Positions 26,326 through 35,798 of a stretch of 64,000 nucleotides of DNA are shown here, in pieces. Origin of the DNA: Marinisporobacter sp. (lineage in GTDB: Bacteria > Bacillota > Clostridia > Peptostreptococcales > Thermotaleaceae); assembly GCA_025210395.1 (NCBI GenBank), contig JAOARV010000003.1:21363-85362 (forward strand), given 5' to 3'. A program made the position numbers and the translations under genes. The notes under the pieces were generated by a model that was not told the DNA's origin, made no database searches, and saw only the letters and a list, made by a program, of their open reading frames with translations. Within the stretch, counting starts at the first letter, position 1. Each line of letters starts with the position of its first letter.

Positions 26326-27228
26326 ATGATTCAAAGAATAGGGTATGCATGCATCAATTTACATTTAAAGCCTAGAGGATTTAAAACCTGTAGATTAAAT
26401 TCAGTCTATAAGTATGGAATTAATTATTTAAGAGATAAAATTATGAATAATCTTCTTTTAACCAAAGATATATTGAAATGGAATATAAAAAATGAAATAT
26501 TTATGTATAGAGTGACAAGTGGTTTGCTGCCTTTAGTAACTCATCCAGATATTTTAAAAGATTTTAAGTGGCGTTGGTATGAAGATGAAGAAATGCATGT
26601 TCATATGCAAGATATTCAAGAAATTGTAAAGAAGAACAATATAAGACTTTCTATGCATCCAGATCAATTTACAGTTTTGAATAGTCTGAATGAAAGCGTG
26701 GTAAAAAGCAGTGTAGCTTATTTACAATACCATTATAAAATACTGAAAAAATTAGGAGGATCAGACATCATTATTCATACAGGAGGCGTATATCAAGATA
26801 AGAAAGAATCCATAAAGAGATTTATTCAAAACTTTTATGGATTAGATCAAAATATACAAAATATGCTTCGATTAGAAAACGATCATGCTTCTTATAATGT
26901 AGATGAAGTCCTTTATATAAGTAGCCAAACAGGGCTTCCTATGATTTTAGATATACATCATCATACATGTAATCATGAGAGGAATCTAAATGAAGAAGAT
27001 ATGATAAAAATCAATGATACATGGAAAAATACAGGATTCATTCCTAAAATGCATATAAGTAGTGGAAAAATGAGTATCAATGATAAGAGGCATCATGATC
27101 ATATTAGACGAGAAGATTTAAAAAAACTAGTAACACTTATAGGAAAACTAGATATTGATTTAATGGTTGAGGCTAAGAAGAAGGACAGAGCTGTTTTAAA
27201 AATAAAAAGAGAAATGGATGATTTATAA
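26326..27228 (+). CDS. uvsE: UV damage endonuclease UvsE
   Basis: The 300-residue protein is a UVDE-family TIM-barrel endonuclease that nicks DNA 5' of UV photoproducts. Family motifs are IGYACIN at the start, LSMHPDQFTVLNS, IIIHTGGVYQDK, RLENDH and ILDIHHH, together giving the metal-binding His, Glu and Asp residues. The length is normal. AAGGGA lies before the ATG. The next gene starts 31 bases after its stop, so the two may be co-transcribed. Confidence 0.94.
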   Translation: MIQRIGYACINLHLKPRGFKTCRLNSVYKYGINYLRDKIMNNLLLTKDILKWNIKNEIFMYRVTSGLLPLVTHPDILKDFKWRWYEDEEMHVHMQDIQEIVKKNNIRLSMHPDQFTVLNSLNESVVKSSVAYLQYHYKILKKLGGSDIIIHTGGVYQDKKESIKRFIQNFYGLDQNIQNMLRLENDHASYNVDEVLYISSQTGLPMILDIHHHTCNHERNLNEEDMIKINDTWKNTGFIPKMHISSGKMSINDKRHHDHIRREDLKKLVTLIGKLDIDLMVEAKKKDRAVLKIKREMDDL

Positions 27229-27259
27229 AATAAGGCTTTATGAAAGGGGTCAATTAAGA

Positions 27260-28228
27260 ATGAGAAATTTTCGAAAACCTACGATTCTAATAAGTGGATG
27301 TATAGAAGATCAACCGTGTCGATATGATGGAGCAATGGTAAAAAGTTCTTTTGTTAAGAAATTAAAAAATCATGTAAACTTTATGACGGTATGTCCAGAG
27401 GTAGCCATTGGCTTACCGACTCCGAGACAGGCATTAAGAATTATTTTATCAAAAGAAGAAAGACTTGTTTTTTCGAAAACAGGGGAAGATCTAACGGAGA
27501 AAATGAAAGAATTTTCAAAATCATTCATAAAAGGATTATCTGCTACAGAAATTCATGGAGTTATTTTAAAAAGTCGTTCCCCATCCTGTGGAATTAAAGA
27601 TGTAAAAGTATATAAAAATTATGGAAAAGCTCCGTGTATACCGAAAAAAACTAGTGGTGTATTTACAAAAGAATTTTCAAATCAATTTAAAAATATAGTC
27701 ATGGAGGATGAGGGAAGGCTTCTGAATTATAATATAAGACAACATTTTTTAACAAGAATATATGCAGTTGCTGATTTGAAAGAGGTTAAAAGAAAAAAGG
27801 ATATCAAAGAATTAATTCGGTTCCAAAGTGAAAACAAATATTTATTAATGGCATATAGCCCGAATAATTTAAAAAAATTAGGAAAAATAACAGCTAACCA
27901 TGAGAAAAGAAATATAGAAGAAGTATTAAAAGAATATGAATATTATTTTAATAAAGCTTTATCTACCGAATTAAAGCCTATGCGTAATGTAAATATGTTA
28001 TTGCATCTATTTGGATATTTTTCAAAAGATCTTTCAAAAAATGAAAAAGTTTTTTTTCTAGAGCATTTAGAGAATTATAGCAACAAAAAGGTGCCTTTTT
28101 CTGTTCCTTTAGAAATTATTCATGGATGGGTCATTAGGTTTAAAAATAAATATTTGCTCAATCAGACTATCTTTGAAGCTTTTCCAAAAGATCTGCTAGA
28201 GGTTACAGACTCAGGAAAAGGCGTATAG
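27260..28228 (+). CDS. DUF523 and DUF1722 two-domain protein (YbgA/YbbK type)
   Basis: The 322-residue protein has an N-terminal DUF523 domain with conserved cysteines (ILISGCIEDQPCRYDG, VCPEVAIGLPTPR, SRSPSCGIKD). A C-terminal DUF1722 domain follows (YLLMAYSPNNLKKLG). Related proteins are linked in other bacteria to tRNA thiolation and photolyase neighbours, and here the gene follows uvsE. The function is not established. I chose the ATG ten bases after AGGGG rather than an upstream ATG that overlaps uvsE without a ribosome site. Confidence 0.88.
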   Translation: MRNFRKPTILISGCIEDQPCRYDGAMVKSSFVKKLKNHVNFMTVCPEVAIGLPTPRQALRIILSKEERLVFSKTGEDLTEKMKEFSKSFIKGLSATEIHGVILKSRSPSCGIKDVKVYKNYGKAPCIPKKTSGVFTKEFSNQFKNIVMEDEGRLLNYNIRQHFLTRIYAVADLKEVKRKKDIKELIRFQSENKYLLMAYSPNNLKKLGKITANHEKRNIEEVLKEYEYYFNKALSTELKPMRNVNMLLHLFGYFSKDLSKNEKVFFLEHLENYSNKKVPFSVPLEIIHGWVIRFKNKYLLNQTIFEAFPKDLLEVTDSGKGV

Positions 28229-28295
28229 GATGAGGAACCATATTTATGAAAATTACATATTATATCAATAAGAGAGAATTGAAAGGAGATATAGT

Positions 28296-29063
28296 ATGTA
28301 TTATTATCCTATGTATTTTCAAAAGAAAAAGAAAATGAATAATAAACGTACCTATATATTGGACTTTAAACAGGGAGATGTAAATGGAGATGGAATCATT
28401 GATTATGTGTATTTAGTAGGAGAGAAACCCTATGGGTCGGAAAGTCCCTTTAGAGAAAATATCACACTAAAAATTATTGATGGGAGGACCAAATGTGAAA
28501 CAACTATTCCCCTTAAAGTAAATGCAGGATATGGACCGAGTCTTTTTTTAGGTGATTTTACAGGAAATCAAGTAGATAATATTTATATCAGTATATTTTC
28601 AGGAGGAAGCGGTGGATATACTTTTTACTATATATATTCATTTTTAAATAATGAACCTAAGCTCATTTTTGATTTTGAAAAATTTAATGACGAATATGAA
28701 TATGATGTAAATTATAAAGATGATTATAAAGTAGAAGTAATCAGCAAAAACACCCATACAAAGTATCTATTAGATATTCAATATAAGGGAGAGGAATATT
28801 TATCAGAGATTTATGATGAAAATGGGAAATTGAAAAAACCTATAGATGGATGGGTAAACCCATTAGGAGGATTGTATCCTATTGATTTTCAAGGGGATGG
28901 CACTTATGAATTATATGCAGAGCAGAGAATTGCTGGGAGATATAATGCAGATGGTTTAGGATATGTGCAAACATCTTTAAAATGGGATGGAGAAAAATTT
29001 ATAGATTTTTTTCAAACAGTAGGCATATTTGGTGAAGAGATAAACATGAAAGAAAAGGATTAA
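28296..29063 (+). CDS. VCBS/FG-GAP-like repeat protein
   Basis: The 255-residue protein has no signal peptide and no membrane helix. It contains an EF-like calcium loop, DVNGDGIIDYV, at about 29-39. Two further FG-GAP-like blades are seen (SLFLGDFTGNQVDNIYISI and YPIDFQGDGTYELYAEQ). This suggests a partial beta-propeller. Proteins like this in spore-formers are sometimes spore or cell-surface associated, but nothing here shows it. GAAAGGAG precedes the ATG. Confidence 0.65.
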   Translation: MYYYPMYFQKKKKMNNKRTYILDFKQGDVNGDGIIDYVYLVGEKPYGSESPFRENITLKIIDGRTKCETTIPLKVNAGYGPSLFLGDFTGNQVDNIYISIFSGGSGGYTFYYIYSFLNNEPKLIFDFEKFNDEYEYDVNYKDDYKVEVISKNTHTKYLLDIQYKGEEYLSEIYDENGKLKKPIDGWVNPLGGLYPIDFQGDGTYELYAEQRIAGRYNADGLGYVQTSLKWDGEKFIDFFQTVGIFGEEINMKEKD

Positions 29064-29141
29064 GAAGGTATTGAATATATTTGAATTGAAAAAGAAATAA
29101 AATTAGAAGATGTGTTTGGAAAAGGATAGCCTATTGAGAGG

Positions 29142-29174
29142 AAAGATCATCCATTAGAAAGGGATGATCTTTTA
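29142..29174. terminator. terminator between the repeat-protein and patatin genes
   Basis: AAAGATCATCC pairs with GGATGATCTTT and is followed by T residues on the plus strand. Confidence 0.75.
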
Positions 29175-29203
29175 TATAGAGCAAGGAAACTTTTTAATAG
29201 GGG

Positions 29204-30226
29204 CTAGTAAAAAGCAGTTTTTTTACGAAAATAGTTTTTTGTAGCATTGTAGCCTTGTTGATACAAAAAATTATATTTTTCATCATTTGGACGGATGTTA
29301 AAGTCTATAAAAGATATATCATTTGTATCTATTTGAATAGATCTTGCTTGGTCTTTAGGATTATGATTATATATATCCTGTTGGATGCTCATAAAGGATG
29401 TTAATAAACTTTCTATATATTCTATGAAGCTGTTTATTTTAGTATATTTTGGTGTGTTTTTAAACTTAGCACCTAAAGTTTGAACATTTATACCATTAAC
29501 CATCTTATCTCTGAAATGACGAGAATCAAATATTTTTAGGGGATAGTTTCTCATAATTCCACCATCATTATATAGATGAGGCATTAAATTTGTAGCATCC
29601 ATAGGTTCCATGATCTTTATTGACTCAAAAAAGAGGGGAATAGACATAGAGATTCTTACTGCTTGTGCCACCTCCATATGAGGAGTTGTTTCATAAGAAA
29701 ATACTTGTGAACTTTTAGTAGAAATATCTGTACCAATAATATATAAATCTAAAAAAGGTCGGGCTTCTTTGTGAATAGTGGTATTTTTAAAATCTTCAAA
29801 GGTATAAGGCGGGAGCTTTTTAGAAGCATCAAATTGAGAAGCTATTTGTCTTTTTATCCATTCATAAAAATATTCACTAGAATACCACCCATAATTATTC
29901 ATCAATCGATACAAACAATCAATGTTTTCAAATATTTCTTCCAATTCTTCTTTAAAGGGAATAGAGATTTTTTCTAAAGAAGGATATTCACTTCTTTGTG
30001 GAATTTTCCTATAGTCTAATGTATCAGCCATTTTTTTTAGATCTACAAAAGGTAAAGAAAAGCTTGTGATACATGCAGTAATGGCTCCAGCTGAGGTTCC
30101 TGCGACCCTTTTTATATTTTGTAATATGTCCTGATGATATAAAAAATCCAACACACCTAGATAAGCGATTCCTAATACGCCTCCTCCTTCAAATACTAAA
30201 TTTTTTATTTTATAATGGAATTTCAT
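29204..30226 (-). CDS. patatin-like phospholipase family protein
   Basis: The 340-residue protein is a patatin-type acyl hydrolase with a Ser-Asp dyad. It has the oxyanion loop FEGGGVLGIAYLG, S45 in GTSAG and D221 in NDGG. It lacks a signal peptide, so it probably acts in the cytoplasm on membrane lipids or acyl esters. AGAGGTGG lies before the ATG. It is a single gene, and the substrate is not predictable. Confidence 0.9.
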   Translation of the reverse strand: MKFHYKIKNLVFEGGGVLGIAYLGVLDFLYHQDILQNIKRVAGTSAGAITACITSFSLPFVDLKKMADTLDYRKIPQRSEYPSLEKISIPFKEELEEIFENIDCLYRLMNNYGWYSSEYFYEWIKRQIASQFDASKKLPPYTFEDFKNTTIHKEARPFLDLYIIGTDISTKSSQVFSYETTPHMEVAQAVRISMSIPLFFESIKIMEPMDATNLMPHLYNDGGIMRNYPLKIFDSRHFRDKMVNGINVQTLGAKFKNTPKYTKINSFIEYIESLLTSFMSIQQDIYNHNPKDQARSIQIDTNDISFIDFNIRPNDEKYNFLYQQGYNATKNYFRKKTAFY

Positions 30227-30349
30227 AAGACCACCTCTTAAGATTTGTTTATAGTGGTTAAATATTATAATAAAAATGATGGAATATAAGTATGATTACT
30301 GGGTAAATGGAAATAGAGTTAATGCTATCATATTCAATAATAAGTTTTA

Positions 30350-31183
30350 TTGTGCATTTTATTCAGAGGAAATACCCTGAAGTGTATCATAATTGGGGGA
30401 GTATTATTTCTTGTAGGATTAATATATAATGCAAGAGTGGATCAAAAATATGAAAGTAAACATTTAATTGAAGATAGATCAAAGCTTGTATATTTTAAAA
30501 GTAGCTTGAACTCGGAGGTTAGTAAAATGAAAAATAAAAAGAGGAGTTATAAAATAGTAGCTCCTAAAATACCCAAAGAATTAGATGAATTTTATTTTTC
30601 TAATGATTATATTGAAAATGAAGATACCTTCTGTATGAGTATTGTTGCTCATTGTTCTATTGAATATCAAACTGCTCAACAAGTAAGTTTTAAACAGATG
30701 ATATTTAGGAATGTTACCTTCAAAGAAGTATCCTTTGAAGGGGTTGATATAACAGATGTTAGATTTGAAAATTGTGATTTATCAAATGTAGATTTTCGAG
30801 GAGCAATTATCCATAGAGTAGAAATGATAAATTGTAAAATTTTAGGTGTTGATTTAAGTGAAGCAACACTGCAAAATGTAATATTTGAGGATTGTAATGG
30901 TAGCTATGCTTTTTTTAGATTTACAAAGTGGAAACAGATAAATTTTAAAAATTGTGTATTGAGTGACACTGATTTTCAAAAAGCTAATTTTACTAAGGTT
31001 GGATTTGATCATTGTAATTTAGAACAATCTCAAATGTCAGGAACAAAATTAAAAGGAATAGATTTTAGTAATTGTGAAATAGAAGGGATGGGTGTAAGAA
31101 TAGAGGATTTATATGGGGCTATTGTTTCACCTATACAAGCAATTTCACTCTCAAAATTACTGGGTATTGTGGTGAAAATGTAA
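30350..31183 (+). CDS. membrane-anchored pentapeptide-repeat protein
   Basis: The product has one N-terminal membrane helix (IIIGGVLFLVGLIYN), a charged spacer, and from about residue 110 a run of pentapeptide repeats of the A(D/N)LxX type (VRFENCDLSNVDFRGA, GVDLSEATLQNVIFEDC). The repeats form a right-handed quadrilateral helix. The start is uncertain: the TTG at 30350 has no good ribosome site, and a CTG at 30377 lies seven bases after AGAGGA and gives a compact signal anchor. It is a single gene of unknown role. Confidence 0.75.
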   Translation: MCILFRGNTLKCIIIGGVLFLVGLIYNARVDQKYESKHLIEDRSKLVYFKSSLNSEVSKMKNKKRSYKIVAPKIPKELDEFYFSNDYIENEDTFCMSIVAHCSIEYQTAQQVSFKQMIFRNVTFKEVSFEGVDITDVRFENCDLSNVDFRGAIIHRVEMINCKILGVDLSEATLQNVIFEDCNGSYAFFRFTKWKQINFKNCVLSDTDFQKANFTKVGFDHCNLEQSQMSGTKLKGIDFSNCEIEGMGVRIEDLYGAIVSPIQAISLSKLLGIVVKM

Positions 31184-31291
31184 GGACATAAACTGTTGCT
31201 TATTTAATAAGAATTTGGGAAACTGCATAGAATAAAATAATAGATGATTGTAAAAAATTGAGATATAAAATAAAAAGTACATGATTATATA

Positions 31292-31321
31292 TTGACAAAC
31301 GTTTTCCTTTTGTGTTATTAT
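31292..31321 (+). promoter_or_regulatory. promoter of the antiterminator gene, with a cre-like site
   Basis: TTGACA (31292-31297) and TATTAT (31316-31321) are 18 bases apart. Between them lies GACAAACGTTTTCC (31294-31307), which shares the AAACGTTTTC core with catabolite-responsive elements, so CcpA repression is possible. Confidence 0.55.
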
Positions 31322-31346
31322 GAGTGTAACAATCAAATGATAAATT

Positions 31347-31377
31347 AGGTGTGTTACTGTGATGCAGGCGTAAACCT
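31347..31377 (+). promoter_or_regulatory. RAT sequence in the antiterminator leader
   Basis: The segment has the parts of a ribonucleic antiterminator bound by LicT/GlcT-type proteins: AGGTGTGTTACTG, a short loop, then CAGGCGTAAACCT. It overlaps the 5' arm of the following terminator. Confidence 0.8.
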
Positions 31378-31430
31378 ATGTACAAATACAAGGAGAAGGG
31401 TATTTGTGTATAGGTTTGTGCCTTTTTATT
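31366..31430 (+). terminator. RAT-controlled terminator before the antiterminator gene
   Basis: AGGCGTAAACCTAT and GTACAAATAC pair with GTATTTGTG and ATAGGTTTGTGCCT, followed by TTTTTATTTT. Binding of the antiterminator to the RAT would prevent its formation, so the gene should activate itself. Confidence 0.8.
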
Positions 31431-31456
31431 TTAAAGTTTCTACAGGAGGGGTTGTA

Positions 31457-32299
31457 TTGGGGAAACATAATTTTAGGATATTAAAGATTTTAAATAATAA
31501 TATTGTTTTGGCTTATGACTTTCAGAATAAAGAAGATACTATATTAATAGGTGCGGGTATAGGTTTTGGCAAAAAAGAGAATAAAAAGGTCTATATTCCA
31601 AAGGAGAAGATACAAAAATCTTTTATAGGTTATGACGAAAAGACGAAAAATAAATATTTTAGTCTTGTAAAACAAATAGATCCTAAAATTATAGAAATAA
31701 GTGAAGAAATTATAGAAAAGGCAGAAAATAAATTAGGTGAGTTAAACAAACATATTCATATTCTCCTTACAGATCACATTGGTTTTGCAATTGAGAGGGT
31801 GCGAACAGGATTTGAAATAACGAATCCCTTTATTGACGAAATTAAACTACTATATCCAGATGAATTTACTATTGCATCCCAGGGGATTAAGATGATTAAG
31901 GAAATGCTAGGAATTGATTTAGGCTATGGTGAAATAGGGTTTATAGCCATACATCTACATTCAGCTAGGAAGAATATCCATGTAAAAGAAACCATAAAAA
32001 ATACTAGATTATTATACGAAATCATTGAAATTGTAGAAAACAATTTAAATATCAAACTATGCAAAACAGATTATGATTATAAAAGATTAATTAATCACCT
32101 ACAGGGGGCATTAAACAGAATAAAAAATAATATATATATAGAAAACCCTCTTTTAGAAAATATAAAGGAAAACTTTAAAGAATCTTATGAGATCATAAAG
32201 AAAATAAAAATAAAAATCGAAGAAGTTTATGAGGTAAAGGTTCCAGAACAGGAGCTAGGATATATGGCCATTCATATACAAAGATTGAAAACTAAATGA
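31457..32299 (+). CDS. BglG/GlcT-family transcription antiterminator
   Basis: The 280-residue protein has an RNA-binding domain (residues 1-55) and two PTS regulation domains. The PRD histidines are visible in HIGFAIERVRTGFEI and GFIAIHLHSA (PRD1) and in NHLQGALNRI and GYMAIHIQRL (PRD2). Phosphorylation of these by the PTS should set activity according to sugar supply. I chose the TTG seven bases after AGGAGGG; the longer frame from 31349 would translate the RAT and terminator. It is followed by a second RAT and the PTS/nag genes. Confidence 0.92.
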   Translation: MGKHNFRILKILNNNIVLAYDFQNKEDTILIGAGIGFGKKENKKVYIPKEKIQKSFIGYDEKTKNKYFSLVKQIDPKIIEISEEIIEKAENKLGELNKHIHILLTDHIGFAIERVRTGFEITNPFIDEIKLLYPDEFTIASQGIKMIKEMLGIDLGYGEIGFIAIHLHSARKNIHVKETIKNTRLLYEIIEIVENNLNIKLCKTDYDYKRLINHLQGALNRIKNNIYIENPLLENIKENFKESYEIIKKIKIKIEEVYEVKVPEQELGYMAIHIQRLKTK

Positions 32300-32305
32300 A
32301 AAATC

Positions 32306-32337
32306 AGGAACGTTACTGTTAAATCAGGCGTAAACCT
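32306..32337 (+). promoter_or_regulatory. RAT sequence upstream of the PTS gene
   Basis: It has AGGAACGTTACTG then CAGGCGTAAACCT, almost the same as the RAT before the antiterminator gene, so the same protein should bind both. Confidence 0.8.
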
Positions 32338-32381
32338 ATTAGACGGAAAATTTTTTCTGTCTTATGGTTTATGCCTTTTTT
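32326..32381 (+). terminator. RAT-controlled terminator before the PTS gene
   Basis: AGGCGTAAACC with a TAGACGGAAAA extension pairs with TTCTGTCTTA and GGTTTATGCCT, followed by six T residues. Confidence 0.8.
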
Positions 32382-32415
32382 ATATACCCATTTATTAAAA
32401 AAAGGAGGAATTATT

Positions 32416-33786
32416 ATGAGTAATACGTTTGGAAAACTTCAAAAGCTGGGGAAATCTTTAATGTTACCCATTGCAGTAATGCCAGTAGTAGGATTATTTT
32501 TAGCATTGGGGGTATACCTAAAAGTACCTTTTATTACAGCAGCAGGAGAGGCTGTGTTTGGGCATTTACCATTATTATTTGCTATTGGTGTAGCCATAGG
32601 GATTGCAAAAGACAATCATGGAGCAGCAGGACTTGCTGGTGCTATAGGATATTTTACAGCTACAGCCGTTGCGCCAACCTTTAATGAAGTCATAGAAGTG
32701 AAGAAAATGGGAGTTTTAGCAGGAATGATAGCAGGAATCGTAGCAGGAAATCTTTACAATAAGTATCATGACATTAAGCTTCCAGAATTTTTAGGATTTT
32801 TTGGTGGAAAGCGTTTTGTTCCAATTGTAACATCCTTTGCGTCTATTATTATCGGTATTATTTATGGATTTGTATGGCCATGGGTACAAGGCGGAGTTGA
32901 TGGTGTAGCTAATTGGATTATAGGGGCAGGAGCACCAGGATATTTCGCATTTGGTACAGTCAATAGATTATTAATTCCTACAGGACTTCATCATATATTA
33001 AATAGTGTTGTTTGGTTTGTATTTGGAGAATTTAATGGAGCTACAGGAGATTTAGGAAGATTTTTTGCAGGAGATCCAAATGCAGGTGTATTTATGACTG
33101 GATTTTTCCCCGTAATGATGTTTGGCCTTCCAGCAGCAGCACTTGCCATGTATACTACAGCTAAAAAAGAAAATAAAAAGGTAGTGGGAGGAGCTTTGTT
33201 TTCTGTAGCCTTTACAGCATTTTTAACAGGAATTACAGAGCCTATTGAATTTATGTTTATGTTCTTAGCGCCAGGACTTTATGCTATCCATGCAGTATTA
33301 ACAGGAGTTTCATTAGCTGTAACCAATGCTTTAGGGATTCATCATGGTTTTGGTTTTTCAGCAGGGGCAATTGACTATGTAGTAAATATGGGATTAGCAA
33401 CAAAAGGAATGTTATTAATACCTGTAGGGGTAGCATTTTTTGCCGTATACTATGTTATATTTGTTTTTGCAATCAAGAAATTTAATATTCAAACACCAGG
33501 AAGAGAAGATTTAGAGGAAAATGGAGTAGATCTTACTAAGGTGGACGATTTAGATGGATTAGCTAAGGAATACTTAGTAGCTTTAGGCGGAAAAGAAAAT
33601 ATTGTAGAGTTAGATTCTTGTATTACAAGATTGAGACTCACATTAAAGGATGCAGGAATAATTGATGAAAAAGGTCTAAAGGATTTGGGCGCATCAGGGG
33701 TACTAAAAATCAATGATAAAAACGTGCAAGTTGTTGTAGGAACAAAGGTAGAAATATTATCTACTAAAATGAAGAAGCTGTTATAA
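32416..33786 (+). CDS. nagE: PTS N-acetylglucosamine-specific IICB component
   Basis: The 456-residue protein has a glucose-superfamily IIC channel (about residues 1-360, with FGKLQKLGKSLMLPIAVMPV at the start and the EPIEF motif of sugar binding). A IIB domain follows whose phosphorylated cysteine is C402 (LDSCITRLR). The companion IIA is encoded separately at 35799. nagA and nagB directly downstream point to N-acetylglucosamine rather than glucose. GGAGGAA lies before the ATG; the longer frame from 32371 runs into the terminator. Control is by antitermination. Confidence 0.9.
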   Translation: MSNTFGKLQKLGKSLMLPIAVMPVVGLFLALGVYLKVPFITAAGEAVFGHLPLLFAIGVAIGIAKDNHGAAGLAGAIGYFTATAVAPTFNEVIEVKKMGVLAGMIAGIVAGNLYNKYHDIKLPEFLGFFGGKRFVPIVTSFASIIIGIIYGFVWPWVQGGVDGVANWIIGAGAPGYFAFGTVNRLLIPTGLHHILNSVVWFVFGEFNGATGDLGRFFAGDPNAGVFMTGFFPVMMFGLPAAALAMYTTAKKENKKVVGGALFSVAFTAFLTGITEPIEFMFMFLAPGLYAIHAVLTGVSLAVTNALGIHHGFGFSAGAIDYVVNMGLATKGMLLIPVGVAFFAVYYVIFVFAIKKFNIQTPGREDLEENGVDLTKVDDLDGLAKEYLVALGGKENIVELDSCITRLRLTLKDAGIIDEKGLKDLGASGVLKINDKNVQVVVGTKVEILSTKMKKLL

Positions 33787-33881
33787 CAGCTTCTTCACTT
33801 AACCAATTTATGAATTTAAATAGGTTTGTAAATTTTATAAATGTATTTAACTTCATAGATAAAATATAAGGAGAGGATCTT

Positions 33882-35051
33882 ATGAAAGCCATTGTTAATG
33901 GCAAAATCATTTTACAAGAAAGGGTTTTAGATGATTGTATACTTTTATATAACAATAGAATAATAGATATTGTCAAAAAAAATGAGTTTAGAGCTGTAGA
34001 TCATGTGGAGAAAATGATAGATGCAAAAGGAAATTATATATCTCCTGGATTCATTGATCTTCATATACATGGATCAGCAGGCTTTGATACGATGGATGCT
34101 ACTTTTCATGCAATAAATTCTATTTCAAAGTCTATTGTTAAAACAGGTGTAACATCCTTTTTACCTACAACAATGACCATGTCTAAAGAGGCTATAAAAA
34201 AAGCATTAGATAATATTAGAGATTGTATGGATAAGAAATTAGAAGGTGCAAAAGTTCTAGGTGCACATCTTGAGGGACCTTTTATTAGTGAAAAATATAA
34301 AGGGGCTCAAAATGAAAAATATATTATAAAACCCGATTATGAGTTAATAAAATCGTATTTAGATCTATTAAAAATTATTACTTTTGCCCCAGAAAAAGAT
34401 GAAAATGACATATTTATAGAGAAGATGAAAAACCATAAAAATATAAGGCTATCTATGGGACATACAGAAGCTACATTTGAACAAGCATTAAAAGCTATAG
34501 ATCAAGGTGTGCATTATGTAACCCATACCTTTAATGGTATGACAGGGCTTCATCATAGAAATCCTGGGGTTATAGGAGCATTGTTTTCAAGGAAGATATT
34601 TTGTGAAATTATTGCAGATAAGATTCATGTTCATAAAGGCTTTTTTCAGGCTTTTATAGATATAAATAAAAAGGAGTTCGTTATTTTAATCACAGATGCT
34701 ATGCGTGCAGGATGCATGCCCACTGGAGAATATGAATTAGGAGGAAAAAAGGTAATCGTAGATGAAGAATCTGCAAGGCTTGAGGATGGAACACTAGCAG
34801 GTAGCATACTTAAGCTAAATGAAGCTGCAAGGAATATTAGAGAGCATACAGATTACAAATTAAATGAAATAATCAATATGGTAAGCTTAAATCCAGCAAG
34901 AGCTATAGGGATGGATGATCAATTAGGAAGTATTGAAAAAGGAAAATGTGCAGATTTAGTTATCTTTGATGAAAATATGAATGTAGTAAGTACCATAATA
35001 AATGGAAATATTGTATATGAGGTGAACACACATGAGGATTATTTGCGTTGA
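33882..35051 (+). CDS. nagA: N-acetylglucosamine-6-phosphate deacetylase
   Basis: The 389-residue amidohydrolase converts N-acetylglucosamine 6-phosphate to glucosamine 6-phosphate and acetate. Visible are SPGFIDLHIHG, the metal-binding HLEGPF (with E), MGHTEA, HTFNGMTGLHHR and the catalytic ITDAM aspartate. GGAGAGG lies before the ATG. The last 20 bases overlap the start of nagB, implying coupled translation. Confidence 0.95.
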   Translation: MKAIVNGKIILQERVLDDCILLYNNRIIDIVKKNEFRAVDHVEKMIDAKGNYISPGFIDLHIHGSAGFDTMDATFHAINSISKSIVKTGVTSFLPTTMTMSKEAIKKALDNIRDCMDKKLEGAKVLGAHLEGPFISEKYKGAQNEKYIIKPDYELIKSYLDLLKIITFAPEKDENDIFIEKMKNHKNIRLSMGHTEATFEQALKAIDQGVHYVTHTFNGMTGLHHRNPGVIGALFSRKIFCEIIADKIHVHKGFFQAFIDINKKEFVILITDAMRAGCMPTGEYELGGKKVIVDEESARLEDGTLAGSILKLNEAARNIREHTDYKLNEIINMVSLNPARAIGMDDQLGSIEKGKCADLVIFDENMNVVSTIINGNIVYEVNTHEDYLR

Positions 35052-35787
35052 AGATTATCATCAAATGAGCAAAAAAGCTGCTAATATTGTAGCAAGTCAA
35101 TTGATTTTAAAACCAAATAGTGTTTTGGGATTAGCTACAGGTGCTACACCCTTAGGAATGTATAAACAGCTTGTAAAAACCTATAAAGCAGGACATATTG
35201 ACTTTGAAGAAGTGACTACCTTTAATCTAGATGAATATTATGGTCTAAATAAGGAAAATGAACAAAGTTACTACTATTATATGTATGATAATTTTTTTCA
35301 ATATATAAATATAGATATGAAAAAAGTCAATATACCAAATGGAATGGCGAGAGATATTCATAAAGAATCTTTAGCATATGAAAGAAAGATCAGAAGCTGT
35401 GGAGGGGTAGATCTACAAGTTTTAGGAATTGGTAGAAATGGACATATAGGATTTAATGAACCAGATATAAAGTTTGAAGCCCTTACTCATATGGTAAGAT
35501 TAGATGAACAGACTATACAGGATAATTCAAGATTTTTTGACTCCATAGAGGATGTACCTACAAAAGCGATAAGTATGGGAATAAAAACGATTATGCATGC
35601 AAAAAAGATACTACTTTTAGCAAATGGTAAAGAAAAAGCAGAGGCTATATATGGAGCTATTTATGGAAAAATAACCCCTGAACTTCCTGCATCTGTTTTG
35701 CAATTACATCCTGATGTAGTTTTTGTTATGGATCAGGATGCTGCATCGAAATTAGATTTAGAAAAATTAAAAGAAGAATACTTGTAG
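35032..35787 (+). CDS. nagB: glucosamine-6-phosphate deaminase
   Basis: The 251-residue enzyme makes fructose 6-phosphate and ammonia from glucosamine 6-phosphate. Conserved blocks are GLATGATPLGMY, TFNLDEYYGL (catalytic D), GIGRNGHIGFNEP (catalytic H) and the C-terminal LQLHPDVVFVMD. This is the shorter Firmicute form without the E. coli allosteric tail. GAGGTG precedes the ATG inside the end of nagA. Confidence 0.96.
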   Translation: MRIICVEDYHQMSKKAANIVASQLILKPNSVLGLATGATPLGMYKQLVKTYKAGHIDFEEVTTFNLDEYYGLNKENEQSYYYYMYDNFFQYINIDMKKVNIPNGMARDIHKESLAYERKIRSCGGVDLQVLGIGRNGHIGFNEPDIKFEALTHMVRLDEQTIQDNSRFFDSIEDVPTKAISMGIKTIMHAKKILLLANGKEKAEAIYGAIYGKITPELPASVLQLHPDVVFVMDQDAASKLDLEKLKEEYL

Positions 35788-35798
35788 GAGGATGAAAA

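Noticed and set aside
31349..31456. N-terminal extension of the antiterminator protein
   Set aside because: It would translate the RAT and the terminator hairpin; a good ribosome site and TTG start lie downstream.
32371..32415. N-terminal extension of the PTS IICB protein
   Set aside because: It starts inside the terminator hairpin; the ATG at 32416 follows a strong ribosome site and matches the family start.
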